A stretch of 28,482 nt of DNA, taken from the NCBI GenBank assembly GCA_046349775.1, contig JAXMBS010000071.1, positions 1 to 28,482 of the forward strand, given 5' to 3'. The notes below the pieces were generated by a model. The model was not told where the DNA came from. It worked only from the letters and a program-made list of their open reading frames with translations, and did not search any database. Of the stretch, positions 1 through 7,795 are shown piece by piece; the first letter of the stretch is position 1, and every line of letters starts with the position of its first letter. The DNA comes from JAEUIG01 sp046349775 (lineage in GTDB: Bacteria; Planctomycetota; Planctomycetia; Planctomycetales; Planctomycetaceae). A program made the position numbers and the translations under genes.

Positions 1-16
1 TTGTCGACGAGCCGCA

Positions 17-135
17 AGTACGAACGGTATGAACGGTACGAAGAGTGCGAAAAGTATGACGAGTCGCGCGGTGTGCCAGGCGTGCAGAAATTGGCTTTCT
101 TTTCGTACTTTTTTACTGCTCGTACTGTTCGTACT
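17..135. repeat. Imperfect inverted repeat built from GTACGAA units
   Basis: The left arm (17-54) starts AGTACGAACGGTATGAACGG and the right arm (98-135), read on the other strand, starts AGTACGAACAGTACGAGCAG. Both are strings of a short GTACGAA(C/G) motif, so the transcript could fold into a long imperfect hairpin with a loop of about 43 bases. No gene fits here. It may be a transcription terminator for an upstream gene outside the window or a dispersed intergenic repeat. Confidence 0.6.
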
Positions 136-149
136 CCTTTGGACCGCAA

Positions 150-178
150 TTGACCCTTTGCGAAACGGCCCGTAGACT
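150..178 (+). promoter_or_regulatory. Predicted sigma70-type promoter of the secreted hydrolase gene
   Basis: TTGACC (150-155) and TAGACT (173-178) are separated by 17 bases, matching TTGACA/TATAAT at 5 and 4 positions of 6. The expected start of transcription is near 185, which leaves a leader of about 48 bases before the ATG at 233 and argues against the upstream GTG at 188. Sequence match only. Confidence 0.45.
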
Positions 179-232
179 GGCTGTTGAGTGCCCGTCTGGC
201 TTGGGGCCGAGCACCTTCCGCAAGGGATTCTG

Positions 233-1261
233 ATGCCGATCTCCTTCACGTTGCCACCGTGTCGTTCGATCCGGACCGGACTGCTGACTGTGGGCCTGCT
301 CGGCCTGCTGACCCCCGTCGCTTTCGCCCAGAAAGGAGCAGCTGCTCCCGCCAAGGCGCCGACCGGGAAGGCCACCAAGGGGCCGACCACCGAAGTGCTG
401 CGGGCCGAAAACGATGGCTATCCGCTGCACTTGACGTATTACGAGGCCAGTCCGGACGCGAACCCGACGGGCGTCGAAAATGCCGCCGTCGTCTTGCTGC
501 TGCATGGCGAAGGAGGGAGCCGGCTGATCTGGGACAAGAGTTCGGCCTTCCAGGGGCAGCCACCCTTCGCAGAAAAGCTGAACGCGCTCGGATACGCAGT
601 GGTTTCGGTCGATCTCCGCAAGCATGGCGAAAGCGTGCCGGAGGGGCAGTCGACTGTTCTGGACAACAACGACTTCACCCTGATGGCGTACAACGACCTG
701 CCGGCGATCCGGCGGTTTCTGCTCGCCAAGCACGAAGCGAAGAAACTCAACATCGGCAAGATTGGGATCATCGCCAGCGACGCAACGGCGCCGGTCGCTT
801 TGCAGTATGCGGCGATGGACTGGGAGCAGGAGCCGTTCCTCGACGGTCCCGGCGGCGAACCGGGCACCCCCCGCGGCCAGGACGTGCGGTCAATCGTCCT
901 GTTGTCTCCGGCGCTGACCGCCGGGCGGCTCAACGCGCTGCAAGCCGCCAACTTTCTGAAGACCCCCGCCTTCGGAATCGGGTTCGTCGTCATCGCCGGA
1001 ACCCGGGATGCCGAGGACAAGGGAGGCTCGCAGAAGTTCCATCAGATTTTCATGGCCGGAAAACAGAACGCCGATCGCGTGGCCTACGTGCGGCCCAACA
1101 CCAACGCCCGCGGCACCGATCTGCTGGGGAACCCGGCCGCGAAGATCGAGTCCCCGATCCTCGACTTCCTCGACAAACACCTCAAGCAGGTCGACGTTCC
1201 GTGGCAGACGCGCAAGAGCCGCTACGATCGCGACGAAGAAACGCCTGCCAAGAAGAACTAG
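233..1261 (+). CDS. Secreted alpha/beta-hydrolase-like protein, possibly inactive
   Basis: A 342-residue protein. The ATG at 233 is preferred over the GTG at 188 because it opens directly with a signal peptide (positively charged start, then TGLLTVGLLGLLTPVAFA, cleaved near AFA|QKG), so the product is probably exported. The fold signature is an alpha/beta hydrolase: LLLHGEGGS after strand 3 (oxyanion region), YAVVSVDLRKHGES after strand 4, IGIIASDATAPVALQYA at the nucleophile-elbow position and VVIAGTRDAED at the usual acid position. The elbow is not a classic GxSxG, and the place where family members carry the catalytic His reads NARGTDLL, with Arg instead. It may be a non-catalytic or altered hydrolase. 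The substrate is unknown. The gene stands alone between two intergenic repeats. Confidence 0.7.
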   Translation: MPISFTLPPCRSIRTGLLTVGLLGLLTPVAFAQKGAAAPAKAPTGKATKGPTTEVLRAENDGYPLHLTYYEASPDANPTGVENAAVVLLLHGEGGSRLIWDKSSAFQGQPPFAEKLNALGYAVVSVDLRKHGESVPEGQSTVLDNNDFTLMAYNDLPAIRRFLLAKHEAKKLNIGKIGIIASDATAPVALQYAAMDWEQEPFLDGPGGEPGTPRGQDVRSIVLLSPALTAGRLNALQAANFLKTPAFGIGFVVIAGTRDAEDKGGSQKFHQIFMAGKQNADRVAYVRPNTNARGTDLLGNPAAKIESPILDFLDKHLKQVDVPWQTRKSRYDRDEETPAKKN

Positions 1262-1275
1262 CCGGTCGGTCATTG

Positions 1276-1350
1276 GGGTGCCACTGGCTCTGCCAGTGCG
1301 AGATAAGTTCGGTAACTGATGACAATTGCTCTGGCGAAGCCAGCGGCAAC
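1276..1350. repeat. CACTGGC/GCCAGTG palindromic repeat, two units
   Basis: GTGCCACTGGCTCTGCCAGT (from 1280) contains a 7-base inverted repeat, CACTGGC and GCCAGTG, around a 3-base loop. A second diverged unit, CTCTGGCGAAGCCAGCGGCA, lies at about 1329-1348 and is similar in the reverse orientation. A partial copy occurs at 12866-12880. It sits between two plus-strand genes, downstream of the hydrolase, and may act as a weak terminator. It looks like one of several dispersed repeat families in this genome. Confidence 0.6.
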
Positions 1351-1412
1351 AGACCCAAACTTTTGGGCCTGACCTTCACGAACCGGTCAGCGCCGGCTGT
1401 AGTGCCCCTCAC

Positions 1413-2123
1413 ATGCCGCATGGATTGCGAGTGCTCGTCACGTTGTGCACCTACAACGAGCGGGCCAACCTGCCGGATCTGATCCCGGCCATCCACTCGC
1501 ACGCTCCCCAGGCACACGTGCTGGTCGTCGACGACAACTCCCCGGACGGCACCGGCGTCCTTGCCGATGAGCTCGCCGCCGCCGATCCCCGGATTCGCGT
1601 GCTGCACCGCCCTGCCAAAGAGGGCCTCGGCGTCGCGACCGTCGCCGGCTTTCGCGACGCGCTGCAGCACGGATATGACCTCGTCCTGAACATGGACGCC
1701 GACTTCTCGCATCCGCCGGCGACGATCCCCGCGCTGATCGAGGCGGCCGGCCGTGTCGATGTGGCCGTGGCGTCGCGGTATGTCCCCGGCGGCGGCGTCG
1801 TCGGCTGGGGGCCGCAGCGGCATTTCATGAGCCGTGCGATCAACGGCTACGCCCGGCTCGTGCTCGGTCTCTCGACGCGCGACAACAGTGGCAGCTTCCG
1901 CTGTTACCGCGCGGAGGCGCTGCGCCGCATCGCGCTCGATCGGGTCCGCGCCCGGGGCTACGCGATTCAGGAGGAACTGCTGTTCCGCTGCCGCCAGGCC
2001 GGCTGCACGTTTGAAGAAGTCCCGTTCGTCTTCAAGGACCGCGAGCGGGGCGAATCCAAGATCAGCCTCCGGGACGGTTTCACGGCCCTGTGGGTCCTCG
2101 CCACGCTCCGATTCAGAAAGTGA
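1413..2123 (+). CDS. Family 2 glycosyltransferase, dolichol/polyprenol-phosphate mannosyltransferase-like
   Basis: A 236-residue soluble GT-A glycosyltransferase resembling DPM1. The ATG at 1413 is chosen because the family N-terminus (LVTLCTYNERANLPDLI) begins at once; the 29 codons upstream match nothing and overlap repeat sequence. Visible motifs in order are TYNERANL, VVDDNSPDGTG (nucleotide binding), GLGVATVAGFRDAL, the metal-binding NMDADFSHPP (DxD type, about residue 90), VASRYVPGGG, the NGYARLVLGLSTRDNSGSFRCYR acceptor region and FKDRERGESKIS. It should transfer a sugar, typically mannose or glucose, from a nucleotide sugar to a polyprenyl phosphate at the cytoplasmic face of the membrane. 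There is no C-terminal membrane domain, so it is the short form. The donor sugar cannot be told from sequence. Confidence 0.88.
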   Translation: MPHGLRVLVTLCTYNERANLPDLIPAIHSHAPQAHVLVVDDNSPDGTGVLADELAAADPRIRVLHRPAKEGLGVATVAGFRDALQHGYDLVLNMDADFSHPPATIPALIEAAGRVDVAVASRYVPGGGVVGWGPQRHFMSRAINGYARLVLGLSTRDNSGSFRCYRAEALRRIALDRVRARGYAIQEELLFRCRQAGCTFEEVPFVFKDRERGESKISLRDGFTALWVLATLRFRK

Positions 2124-2181
2124 CCGCTGCGCGGACCGCCTTGGCCGGGAGGATGCCGGCATGCGTGACGAACTCCCTGTG

Positions 2182-3138
2182 TCACTGCGGAGCGGTTGGT
2201 TTCGCGTCGTACTGGCTCCCCTCGAGCCGGGCTTCGCCCAGTTCGGTGACCAGGACCGACGCCGCGCGGTTTTCCTGCACGTGCGAGTCGCGAAGGACAA
2301 CCTTGGAAGTTCCTCCGACAGCCAGGCCAGCCCGGCCATTGGCCTGCAGCGTGACGTTGACCAGTTCGACGTCCCGGCAGCGATCATGCGCGTTGATGCC
2401 GTCCAGCCGGAAGTGCTGCAGCGTCAGGTTCCGGATCACGACATTCTGCACGTCGAGCAGCAGGATTCCGGCTTCTTCGTCCGCCAGAGACAATGCCAGT
2501 GTGTTGGGATCCACGCCCGGTTCCGTGCGGTAGTACACAGCACCCTGCCACGCACACCACTCGCCCGCCGGAAGTTCCGGCCGCGACTTTGCTGCGCGGT
2601 CGATGGCGGTTTCGGGAACCGCTTTTCCGTCGAGCACGAGCTGATAATACGACTTCCGCATCGGTGTGACGCGCCACACGTCGTCGCCAACCGGCCGCCA
2701 GCAGCCGTATGCGATCGGCTTCGCACCGCTGACCGTCGCGCCGTTGCCGTCGATCGTCAGGGGCTGTCCGGCAACGCCGCTGTGCTCGGCGCCGAACAGC
2801 GTCAGCGTGCCATAGTACGTCTGGCCATTATTGGCCAGGGCGATTGAGTCGCCCGAGCGCGCCCGTGCCGCGGCCGCGCGGAGGGACCGCACCGGTCCAG
2901 TGCGATCGCTCAGCGGTTCTACCGACCGCCCGTCGAACGCGTCATTGCCCTTGCTGCTGTCAACATAAATGACGCCGCCGCGGACGACGCCGCTGACAAC
3001 CAGCAGCCAGGCGATCGCGACCAGGGCCGCCCACCATAGCGTCGCCAGCGAACGTTCCGGCAGCCGCACGACCTCGGTACGCCGTGCGTGTGTGGGCACC
3101 CGGACCAGTTCCAGGGAGCGTCGTTGCGTGTGCAGCAT
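2182..3138 (-). CDS. Membrane-anchored right-handed beta-helix protein
   Basis: A 318-residue protein. The start at 3138 is chosen over 3201 because a GGAG ribosome-binding sequence lies 7 bases upstream. A single hydrophobic segment (about residues 28-48, LATLWWAALVAIAWLLVVSGVV) follows a basic N-terminus, suggesting an uncleaved signal anchor. Then comes IYVDSSKGNDAFDGRS with PVRSLRAAAARARSGDSI, the typical opening of DUF1565/pectate-lyase-like beta-helix proteins, and in the C-terminal half parallel beta-helix rungs (VVIRNLTLQHFRLDGINAHD, VELVNVTLQANGRAGLAVGG, VVLRDSHVQENRAASVLV). Such proteins often bind or cleave polysaccharides, but no catalytic set is evident and the helix is short. 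It converges with the glycosyltransferase gene (58-base gap), so the two are not co-transcribed. Confidence 0.72.
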   Translation of the reverse strand: MLHTQRRSLELVRVPTHARRTEVVRLPERSLATLWWAALVAIAWLLVVSGVVRGGVIYVDSSKGNDAFDGRSVEPLSDRTGPVRSLRAAAARARSGDSIALANNGQTYYGTLTLFGAEHSGVAGQPLTIDGNGATVSGAKPIAYGCWRPVGDDVWRVTPMRKSYYQLVLDGKAVPETAIDRAAKSRPELPAGEWCAWQGAVYYRTEPGVDPNTLALSLADEEAGILLLDVQNVVIRNLTLQHFRLDGINAHDRCRDVELVNVTLQANGRAGLAVGGTSKVVLRDSHVQENRAASVLVTELGEARLEGSQYDAKPTAPQ

Positions 3139-3319
3139 ACCGTTACTCCGCGTGCGACTATTGTCCAGGGGGGCGAGGGAGCCTCCGCTCCGGTTATCCA
3201 TCGGCGTTTCTGGCCGGCGCCGACCAGACCGAGTTGGACGGCGTCAGGAAACGGAGTCGCGGCACTTTGCCGATTGTGTCGACCCTGTCGGTTTTTTGGC
3301 GGGAAGGGCTGTTTAGATG

Positions 3320-3377
3320 GTGCTTTGGTGGTCTTGTCGTTTGGTGGGCTCGTGCGAACCAAACACCAAACACCAAC
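3320..3377. repeat. Inverted repeat of GTTTGGT/ACCAAAC units
   Basis: GTTTGGT (3339-3345) and ACCAAAC (3358-3364) form a perfect 7-base stem with a 12-base loop. Outward the pairing continues imperfectly, with TTTGGTGG-like units on the left and tandem ACCAAAC/ACCAACC units on the right. It lies in the 318-base divergent gap between the beta-helix gene and purH; the rest of that gap (3139-3319) holds no recognisable gene. The TTTGGTGGGCTCG part resembles the reverse complement of sequence at 6251-6276. Confidence 0.55.
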
Positions 3378-3391
3378 CTCCCGCCCCTGAC

Positions 3392-3420
3392 TCGACACCC
3401 GCGTGTGCCGGGACTATCGT
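3392..3420 (+). promoter_or_regulatory. Predicted purH promoter
   Basis: TCGACA (3392-3397) and TATCGT (3415-3420) are spaced by 17 bases and match sigma70 hexamers at 5 and 4 of 6 positions. Transcription would begin near 3427, about 30 bases before the purH start codon. No PurR-type operator could be recognised. Confidence 0.42.
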
Positions 3421-3456
3421 CGCGTCCCCCGGATGTTGTCGTGCCAGGAGTCAGCT

Positions 3457-5043
3457 ATGTCGAAATCCACGCCCCGCCGCGCTCTCGTGAGTGTCAGTGA
3501 CAAGACCGGTCTCGCCGAGTTCGCCGGCGCTCTTGCTGGTCTCGGCTTCGAACTGGTGTCCACCGGCGGAACGTCGAAGTTTCTCAAGGAGGCCGGACTG
3601 AGCGTCATTGACGTCTCCAGTTACACCGGCTTTCCCGAGATCATGGATGGCCGCGTCAAGACGCTGCACCCCAAGGTCCACGGCGCCATTCTGGGCCGGC
3701 CCGACCTGCCGGAGGATGCCGCCGCCATTCGCACGCACGGCATCCAGCCGTTTGAACTGGTGGTGTGCAATCTGTACCCGTTCGAGAAGACAGTCGCTCG
3801 CGCCGGCGTCCTGTACGAAGAGGCGGTTGAACAGATCGACATCGGCGGCCCGAGCATGGTCCGCTCCGCTGCCAAGAACCACGCGTACGTGGGGATCGTC
3901 ACCGATCCCGCGCAGTACCCGCGCGTCCTGGAAGCCCTGCGCGCGGGCCCCCTGCCCCTCGAATTGCGAAAGGCACTGGCATGTGCGGCCTTCGAGATGA
4001 CGGCCCGTTACGACCGCGCCATTGCCGGATGGTTCGCGACCCAGGCCGACCCCTCTACCGATGTGCAGCCGTCATCGAAGTTTCCGCCATCAATCTCGCT
4101 GCAGCTGGCGCTGCACGAGGAGCTCCGCTATGGGGAGAATCCGCATCAGCCCGCCGCGATCTACGTCCTGACGCCCGCGCAGCCTGGCACGCTCGCGACC
4201 GCGAAGAAACTGCATGGCAAAGAACTGTCGTACAACAATCTCCTGGATTTGGACGCGGCGCAGTCCATTATCCGCGAGTTCACCGAGCCGGCGGCCGTCA
4301 TCATCAAGCACAACAATCCGTGCGGCTGCGGAACTGCCGCGACGCTGGCCCAGGCGTTTGACCGCGCCTACGACGGCGATCCCGTCAGCGCGTTCGGCTC
4401 GATTATCGGCGTCAATCGCCCACTCGATGCTGCCACAGCCGAGCGGCTCTGCGAACCGAATCGGTTTGTCGAGGCGATTATCGCGCCGTCGTTCAACGAT
4501 GATGCGTTCGCGCTGCTGACGACGAAGCCGAAGTGGAAGGCGAACGTCCGGCTGTTGACAATGGAATTTGCCGCGGCGCAGTCCGGCGCGCTCGAATATC
4601 GCGGCATCAGCGGCGGAATACTCGTCCAGCGGCGCGACGATGTTGCTGACCCGCAGGTCGAATGGAGCGTCGTCACAAACCGGACGCCAACCGATGTGGA
4701 GCGCCGCGACCTGGAGTTTGCCTGGAAAGTCTGCAAGCACGTGAAGTCGAACGCCATCACGTTGGCCGCCGGCGGCATGGTGATCGGCGTCGGCGCCGGG
4801 CAGATGAGTCGGCTGGACTCGGCCCAGATTGCGGTCTCGAAGGCGGCGGACCGCGTCACCGGGAGCGTCGCGGCCTCGGACGCGTTCTTTCCGTTCCGGG
4901 ACGGCGTTGACGTGCTCGCGAAGGCGGGCGTGCGGGCCATCATTCAGCCCGGCGGTTCGCGCGGCGACGACGAGGTCATCGCCGCATGCGATGAACACGG
5001 GATTGCGATGATCTTCACGGGCCGGCGCCATTTCCGCCATTGA
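3457..5043 (+). CDS. purH: Bifunctional AICAR formyltransferase / IMP cyclohydrolase
   Basis: PurH catalyses the last two steps of de novo purine synthesis: formylation of AICAR with 10-formyl-THF, then ring closure to IMP, in the cytoplasm. The 528-residue length is normal. The ATG at 3457 is chosen because AGGAG lies about 7 bases upstream and the family N-terminus (RALVSVSDKTGL) follows within ten residues. The N-terminal cyclohydrolase domain shows STGGTSKFL, YTGFPEIMDGRVKTLHPKVHG, NLYPFEKTV and IDIGGPSMVRSAAKNH. The C-terminal transformylase domain shows RYGENPHQPA, ELSYNNLLDLDAA, the catalytic KHNNPCG motif, DPVSAFGSIIGVN, the KSNAI region, GVGAGQMSR and SDAFFPFRDGVD...IQPGGSRGDDEVI. 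It is complete, with no frameshift. It appears monocistronic, flanked by repeats on both sides. Confidence 0.98.
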   Translation: MSKSTPRRALVSVSDKTGLAEFAGALAGLGFELVSTGGTSKFLKEAGLSVIDVSSYTGFPEIMDGRVKTLHPKVHGAILGRPDLPEDAAAIRTHGIQPFELVVCNLYPFEKTVARAGVLYEEAVEQIDIGGPSMVRSAAKNHAYVGIVTDPAQYPRVLEALRAGPLPLELRKALACAAFEMTARYDRAIAGWFATQADPSTDVQPSSKFPPSISLQLALHEELRYGENPHQPAAIYVLTPAQPGTLATAKKLHGKELSYNNLLDLDAAQSIIREFTEPAAVIIKHNNPCGCGTAATLAQAFDRAYDGDPVSAFGSIIGVNRPLDAATAERLCEPNRFVEAIIAPSFNDDAFALLTTKPKWKANVRLLTMEFAAAQSGALEYRGISGGILVQRRDDVADPQVEWSVVTNRTPTDVERRDLEFAWKVCKHVKSNAITLAAGGMVIGVGAGQMSRLDSAQIAVSKAADRVTGSVAASDAFFPFRDGVDVLAKAGVRAIIQPGGSRGDDEVIAACDEHGIAMIFTGRRHFRH

Positions 5044-5072
5044 GCGTGCGTTGGCGATCGTCAATCGTTGAT

Positions 5073-5144
5073 GGTCAATTGGTAATTGTTAATGGCACGA
5101 TTTGAGATCACTCGTTTTTCACCATTGACCATTAACAATTGACC
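5073..5144. repeat. AT-rich inverted repeat, 23-base arms, possible terminator
   Basis: The arms at 5073-5095 and 5122-5144 match at 20 of 23 positions in inverted orientation (both begin GGTCAATTG when read inward from their own strand), with a 26-base loop containing a TTTTT run. It is strikingly AT-rich against the GC-rich surroundings. It starts 30 bases after the purH stop codon, where it could terminate or stabilise the transcript. The word-like repetition of TCAATTG/TTAATGG suggests a dispersed repeat element rather than a gene-specific terminator. Confidence 0.68.
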
Positions 5145-5222
5145 GTTGACGAACACTTTCCTCTTGCCAACCGGCAGCGCGACGAGGGACACTGACGGTC
5201 ATCCAGTCTGCAATCGCTGCCC

Positions 5223-6176
5223 GTGCATCGCGCCGTCATTCATGCCTGCCTCCCCAGCCTGATCGCGATGGCGATCTTGTTTGTCGCAGCGCATGTCCTG
5301 CTCCGCGCCAGCGGCGGACGGCTTTGCCTCGCCCGGCTGCGCGACGTGCATCGCTGTGAAGCGGGCGGCGTGCAGAGCCTGGCGTTCGTGCTCACGTTGC
5401 CGCTGTTTCTGGCGGTCGTCATGTTCATCGTCCAGGTCGCGCTGGTGATGGTGGGGTTGATGACCGTAAACACCGCCGCGTTCGCCGCGGCGCGGTCGGC
5501 GTCGGTGTGGATTCCCGCGTATGTCAGCGTGAATGAACCGGAGAATCTCCTGCCGGGCATCGCACCGGGATCGCAGATGCCGATCGATTTTGGCGTGGCA
5601 CAGACGAGCGTGAAGTACTCGAAGATCTTCAACGCGGCCGCGCTGGCCTGCGTGCCGATTGCTCCGTCCCGCGCCGACAGCGGCGCCGGTGGGCAGTCGG
5701 TCCTCGCCGGAACCAACCTGGACGAAGCCCTCGTCAATCTGTATTCGACGCTGGTGCCGTCGTCGGCATCGAATCCGGTCATGCCGCAGCGACTGCGAAA
5801 CAAGCTGGCTTACAGCCTGCAGAACACGCGCGTGATTGTCAGCTTCGTCGACAAGAACTCCGGCGCCGGACCGAGTTCGGTCCGCGGCCCGACGTACAAC
5901 CCCGTCGACCACCCCGACCCGGATCGCGTTCCATACATCCCCAGCGAGGTAGGCTGGCAGGATCCCGTCACCGTCGAAGTCCAGCATCACTTTCGACTAT
6001 TGCCCGGCGCCGGTCGGTTCCTGGCGCGAATGCTGATTCGGTACGACGGCCGCACGGACGAAGTCGCGCCCAGAATCCAGGAGGAGTCCGGCGTCTATAA
6101 GACCTGGCTCAGAGGCTCCGCGACGTTGACCGTCGAGGGAATCAAATCGCTTCGGCCGTATGAACAGCAACCGTGA
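5223..6176 (+). CDS. TadE-like pilus-assembly/secretion protein
   Basis: A 317-residue protein. After a first hydrophobic stretch (about residues 10-26) and a short basic region comes a TadE-like segment (about residues 45-92: EAGGVQSLAFVLTLPLFLAVVMFIVQVALVMVGLMTVNTAAFAAARSASVW), with the acidic residue before the hydrophobic helix and the small-residue AAFAAARSA tail seen in TadE-type pseudopilins. The C-terminal 220 residues are predicted extracytoplasmic and match nothing I recognise. TadE/F proteins are minor pseudopilins of the Tad (Flp) secretion system. No tadA, tadB or tadC is visible, so it is either part of a scattered system or has another role. The GTG start at 5223 is uncertain; the ATG at 5268 would cut the first helix. 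The next gene is a TadG-like protein, probably functionally paired. Confidence 0.7.
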   Translation: MHRAVIHACLPSLIAMAILFVAAHVLLRASGGRLCLARLRDVHRCEAGGVQSLAFVLTLPLFLAVVMFIVQVALVMVGLMTVNTAAFAAARSASVWIPAYVSVNEPENLLPGIAPGSQMPIDFGVAQTSVKYSKIFNAAALACVPIAPSRADSGAGGQSVLAGTNLDEALVNLYSTLVPSSASNPVMPQRLRNKLAYSLQNTRVIVSFVDKNSGAGPSSVRGPTYNPVDHPDPDRVPYIPSEVGWQDPVTVEVQHHFRLLPGAGRFLARMLIRYDGRTDEVAPRIQEESGVYKTWLRGSATLTVEGIKSLRPYEQQP

Positions 6177-6181
6177 GCAGA

Positions 6182-6276
6182 AGTGGCACAGTCGCAAAGC
6201 GGCAGAGTGGCAAAGCGAACAATCAAATGGTGCGTATTTGGCGCCATTAACCAGCCCACCAGACGACCAGCCCACC
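6182..6276. repeat. GGCAAAGCG tandem repeat and CCAGCCCACC direct repeat
   Basis: Positions 6182-6217 hold AGTGGCA, GCAAAGCGGCAG and AGTGGCAAAGCG, a purine-rich tandem of GGCA(A/G)AGYG words. Positions 6251-6260 and 6267-6276 are the exact 10-base direct repeat CCAGCCCACC, separated by AGACGA. The second motif is similar on the opposite strand to 3331-3352. The whole gap between the TadE-like and TadG-like genes is thus made of repeat-like DNA. Confidence 0.5.
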
Positions 6277-6280
6277 CGCC

Positions 6281-7795
6281 ATGCCATCGATTGGTAGGAA
6301 ACCTGGCTGCTTAGCACAGAGAGGTCGCCGATTGGGGGCCCTGCACTCGAACGAGCGCGGGACAATCAGCATCCTCTCGGTGTTTACGCTGCTGATGTTC
6401 ACGATGCTGCTGATGATGGTCTTCAACGTCGCCAAGCAGCACGACGACAAGGTCCGCATGCAGAACGCCGCCGATGCCGCGGCGTACTCCGGCGGGGTGA
6501 TCCTCGCCCGCGGCATGAATGCGCTGGCATTCAGCAATCACCTGGAGGCGGACGTGTTTGCCGTGACCGCGTTCCTGCGGGAAGCGCGGGACCGGAATGC
6601 GGCGGGCTACGTCCCGGAGGTGCTGTCGGCGTGGGTCACGGCCGGAGGCAAGTTCAGCGGCGCCCAGTTCCCGAAGTTCCAGGGACTCGATCAGGCCATC
6701 ACCGCGACCGTCCCGCTGGAACAGCAGTTCGTGACCGCCTGGAGCCAAATGGCGTCCGCCGCGGCCCAGGCGATGCTGCCGGTGTTTCAGCACATTCTCG
6801 GGACTCCCGATTCTCAGAGTCCCGGCGCGCGCGATCATCTGATCCCGGAGTTCCAGCGGTCGGTCGTGACGCTCGTCCCGTCGCTGGCACAGGACATGAC
6901 GCTGGAAATCGCGCTCCGTCATGGACTGCGGCAACAGGATCTGGACCGCCTGAACACGAATATGTTCCGGCAATCAAACTTCGGCGCCGGCGTCCGCGGG
7001 CCGCAGGTGGGGATCTTGTGGCGAACGTCCGTGATGCCGGTGAGCTATTCCGGTGAGACCGATCCGCAGACTCGCACGTTGCCGGTCGTCGATCCGGAGC
7101 CCTACCAGAGCGATTACGGCGCCATGCCGAACGGCGCGGATTACCTTCAGGCAGCGCGATACCGTCGGGAGCTGTATGCCCGCGAATACCTGCGGCAATG
7201 GGTGGCCGACATGGATATTTCCAGGGGACTGGGGATGGCCGATCAGGAGGCGGCGATGTCGCAGTTTGCACGGCTGTTTTACAGCGCTGCCTGCGGACAA
7301 CTCCTGCTGCTGCTGAACAACGAGTATCAGAACTCGAATGTCCCGTTCGTCCTGAGGAACTTTCAAACCGATCTGACCAGCCAGAGGATCGACGTCGATT
7401 ACACGTACGTCGGCGTCGCCTATCGGCGGCATGTCGATGTCATGGCTCCGCGCATGTATCGGAACCCGCTCAGTCAGTCGGCCGATGCGCAGACCTATGC
7501 GGCTGTCACGGTGTTTATTCCACGCGCCCGGTTCCACTGCTGTCCCTGGGCATTCCCGGTGCGCACCACGGACTCCAGCGGCAATCCGCAGGTCCGCTAT
7601 GTGGACAACCTGGATCCGTGGCCGTTCGAGTGGAGCACGTTCAACCAGAACTGGACATGCAAGCTCGTGCCGGCGACGTCGCATGCGTTGCCGGACATCC
7701 TGGCGGCAAATCCGGGTGGTCCGGCCCAGGGATTCCGCATGCCCGCGCTGAACGGCGCGCAGGTTCGCGACGTCCGAGCCCTCAATACACACTGA
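6281..7795 (+). CDS. TadG-like Flp pilus-assembly family protein
   Basis: Up to 504 residues. The N-terminal core ERGTISILSVFTLLMFTMLLMMVFNVAKQHDDKVRMQNAADAAAYSGGVILARGMNALAFSNH (about residues 26-90) is the hallmark of TadG/TadE-G-like proteins: ERG before one transmembrane helix, then an amphipathic QNAADAAAYSGG helix. The remaining ~400 residues should be outside the cytoplasmic membrane; no von Willebrand A domain could be recognised, unlike full TadG. Two starts are possible: ATG 6281, which directly follows a repeat and lacks a ribosome-binding site, or TTG 6332, with AGAGG seven bases upstream; the TTG gives a more family-like N-terminus. It probably works with the preceding TadE-like protein at the envelope. 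The 3' end converges on the broken bioF, and the bioF frame reading through the repeat overlaps its last codons. Confidence 0.7.
   Translation: MPSIGRKPGCLAQRGRRLGALHSNERGTISILSVFTLLMFTMLLMMVFNVAKQHDDKVRMQNAADAAAYSGGVILARGMNALAFSNHLEADVFAVTAFLREARDRNAAGYVPEVLSAWVTAGGKFSGAQFPKFQGLDQAITATVPLEQQFVTAWSQMASAAAQAMLPVFQHILGTPDSQSPGARDHLIPEFQRSVVTLVPSLAQDMTLEIALRHGLRQQDLDRLNTNMFRQSNFGAGVRGPQVGILWRTSVMPVSYSGETDPQTRTLPVVDPEPYQSDYGAMPNGADYLQAARYRRELYAREYLRQWVADMDISRGLGMADQEAAMSQFARLFYSAACGQLLLLLNNEYQNSNVPFVLRNFQTDLTSQRIDVDYTYVGVAYRRHVDVMAPRMYRNPLSQSADAQTYAAVTVFIPRARFHCCPWAFPVRTTDSSGNPQVRYVDNLDPWPFEWSTFNQNWTCKLVPATSHALPDILAANPGGPAQGFRMPALNGAQVRDVRALNTH

Noticed and set aside
184..1482. A 432-codon open frame overlapping the hydrolase gene
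   Set aside because: Its translation is Arg/Ala/Pro-rich without domain features and is the +1 shadow of the hydrolase, which has a signal peptide and fold motifs.
2384..2726. Minus-strand open frames within the beta-helix gene
   Set aside because: They are other-frame shadows of the beta-helix coding sequence with Arg/Ser-rich translations.
3139..3201. Longer start for the beta-helix protein at 3201
   Set aside because: No ribosome-binding site there, and the extra 21 residues would precede a good signal anchor; the GGAG before 3138 is convincing.
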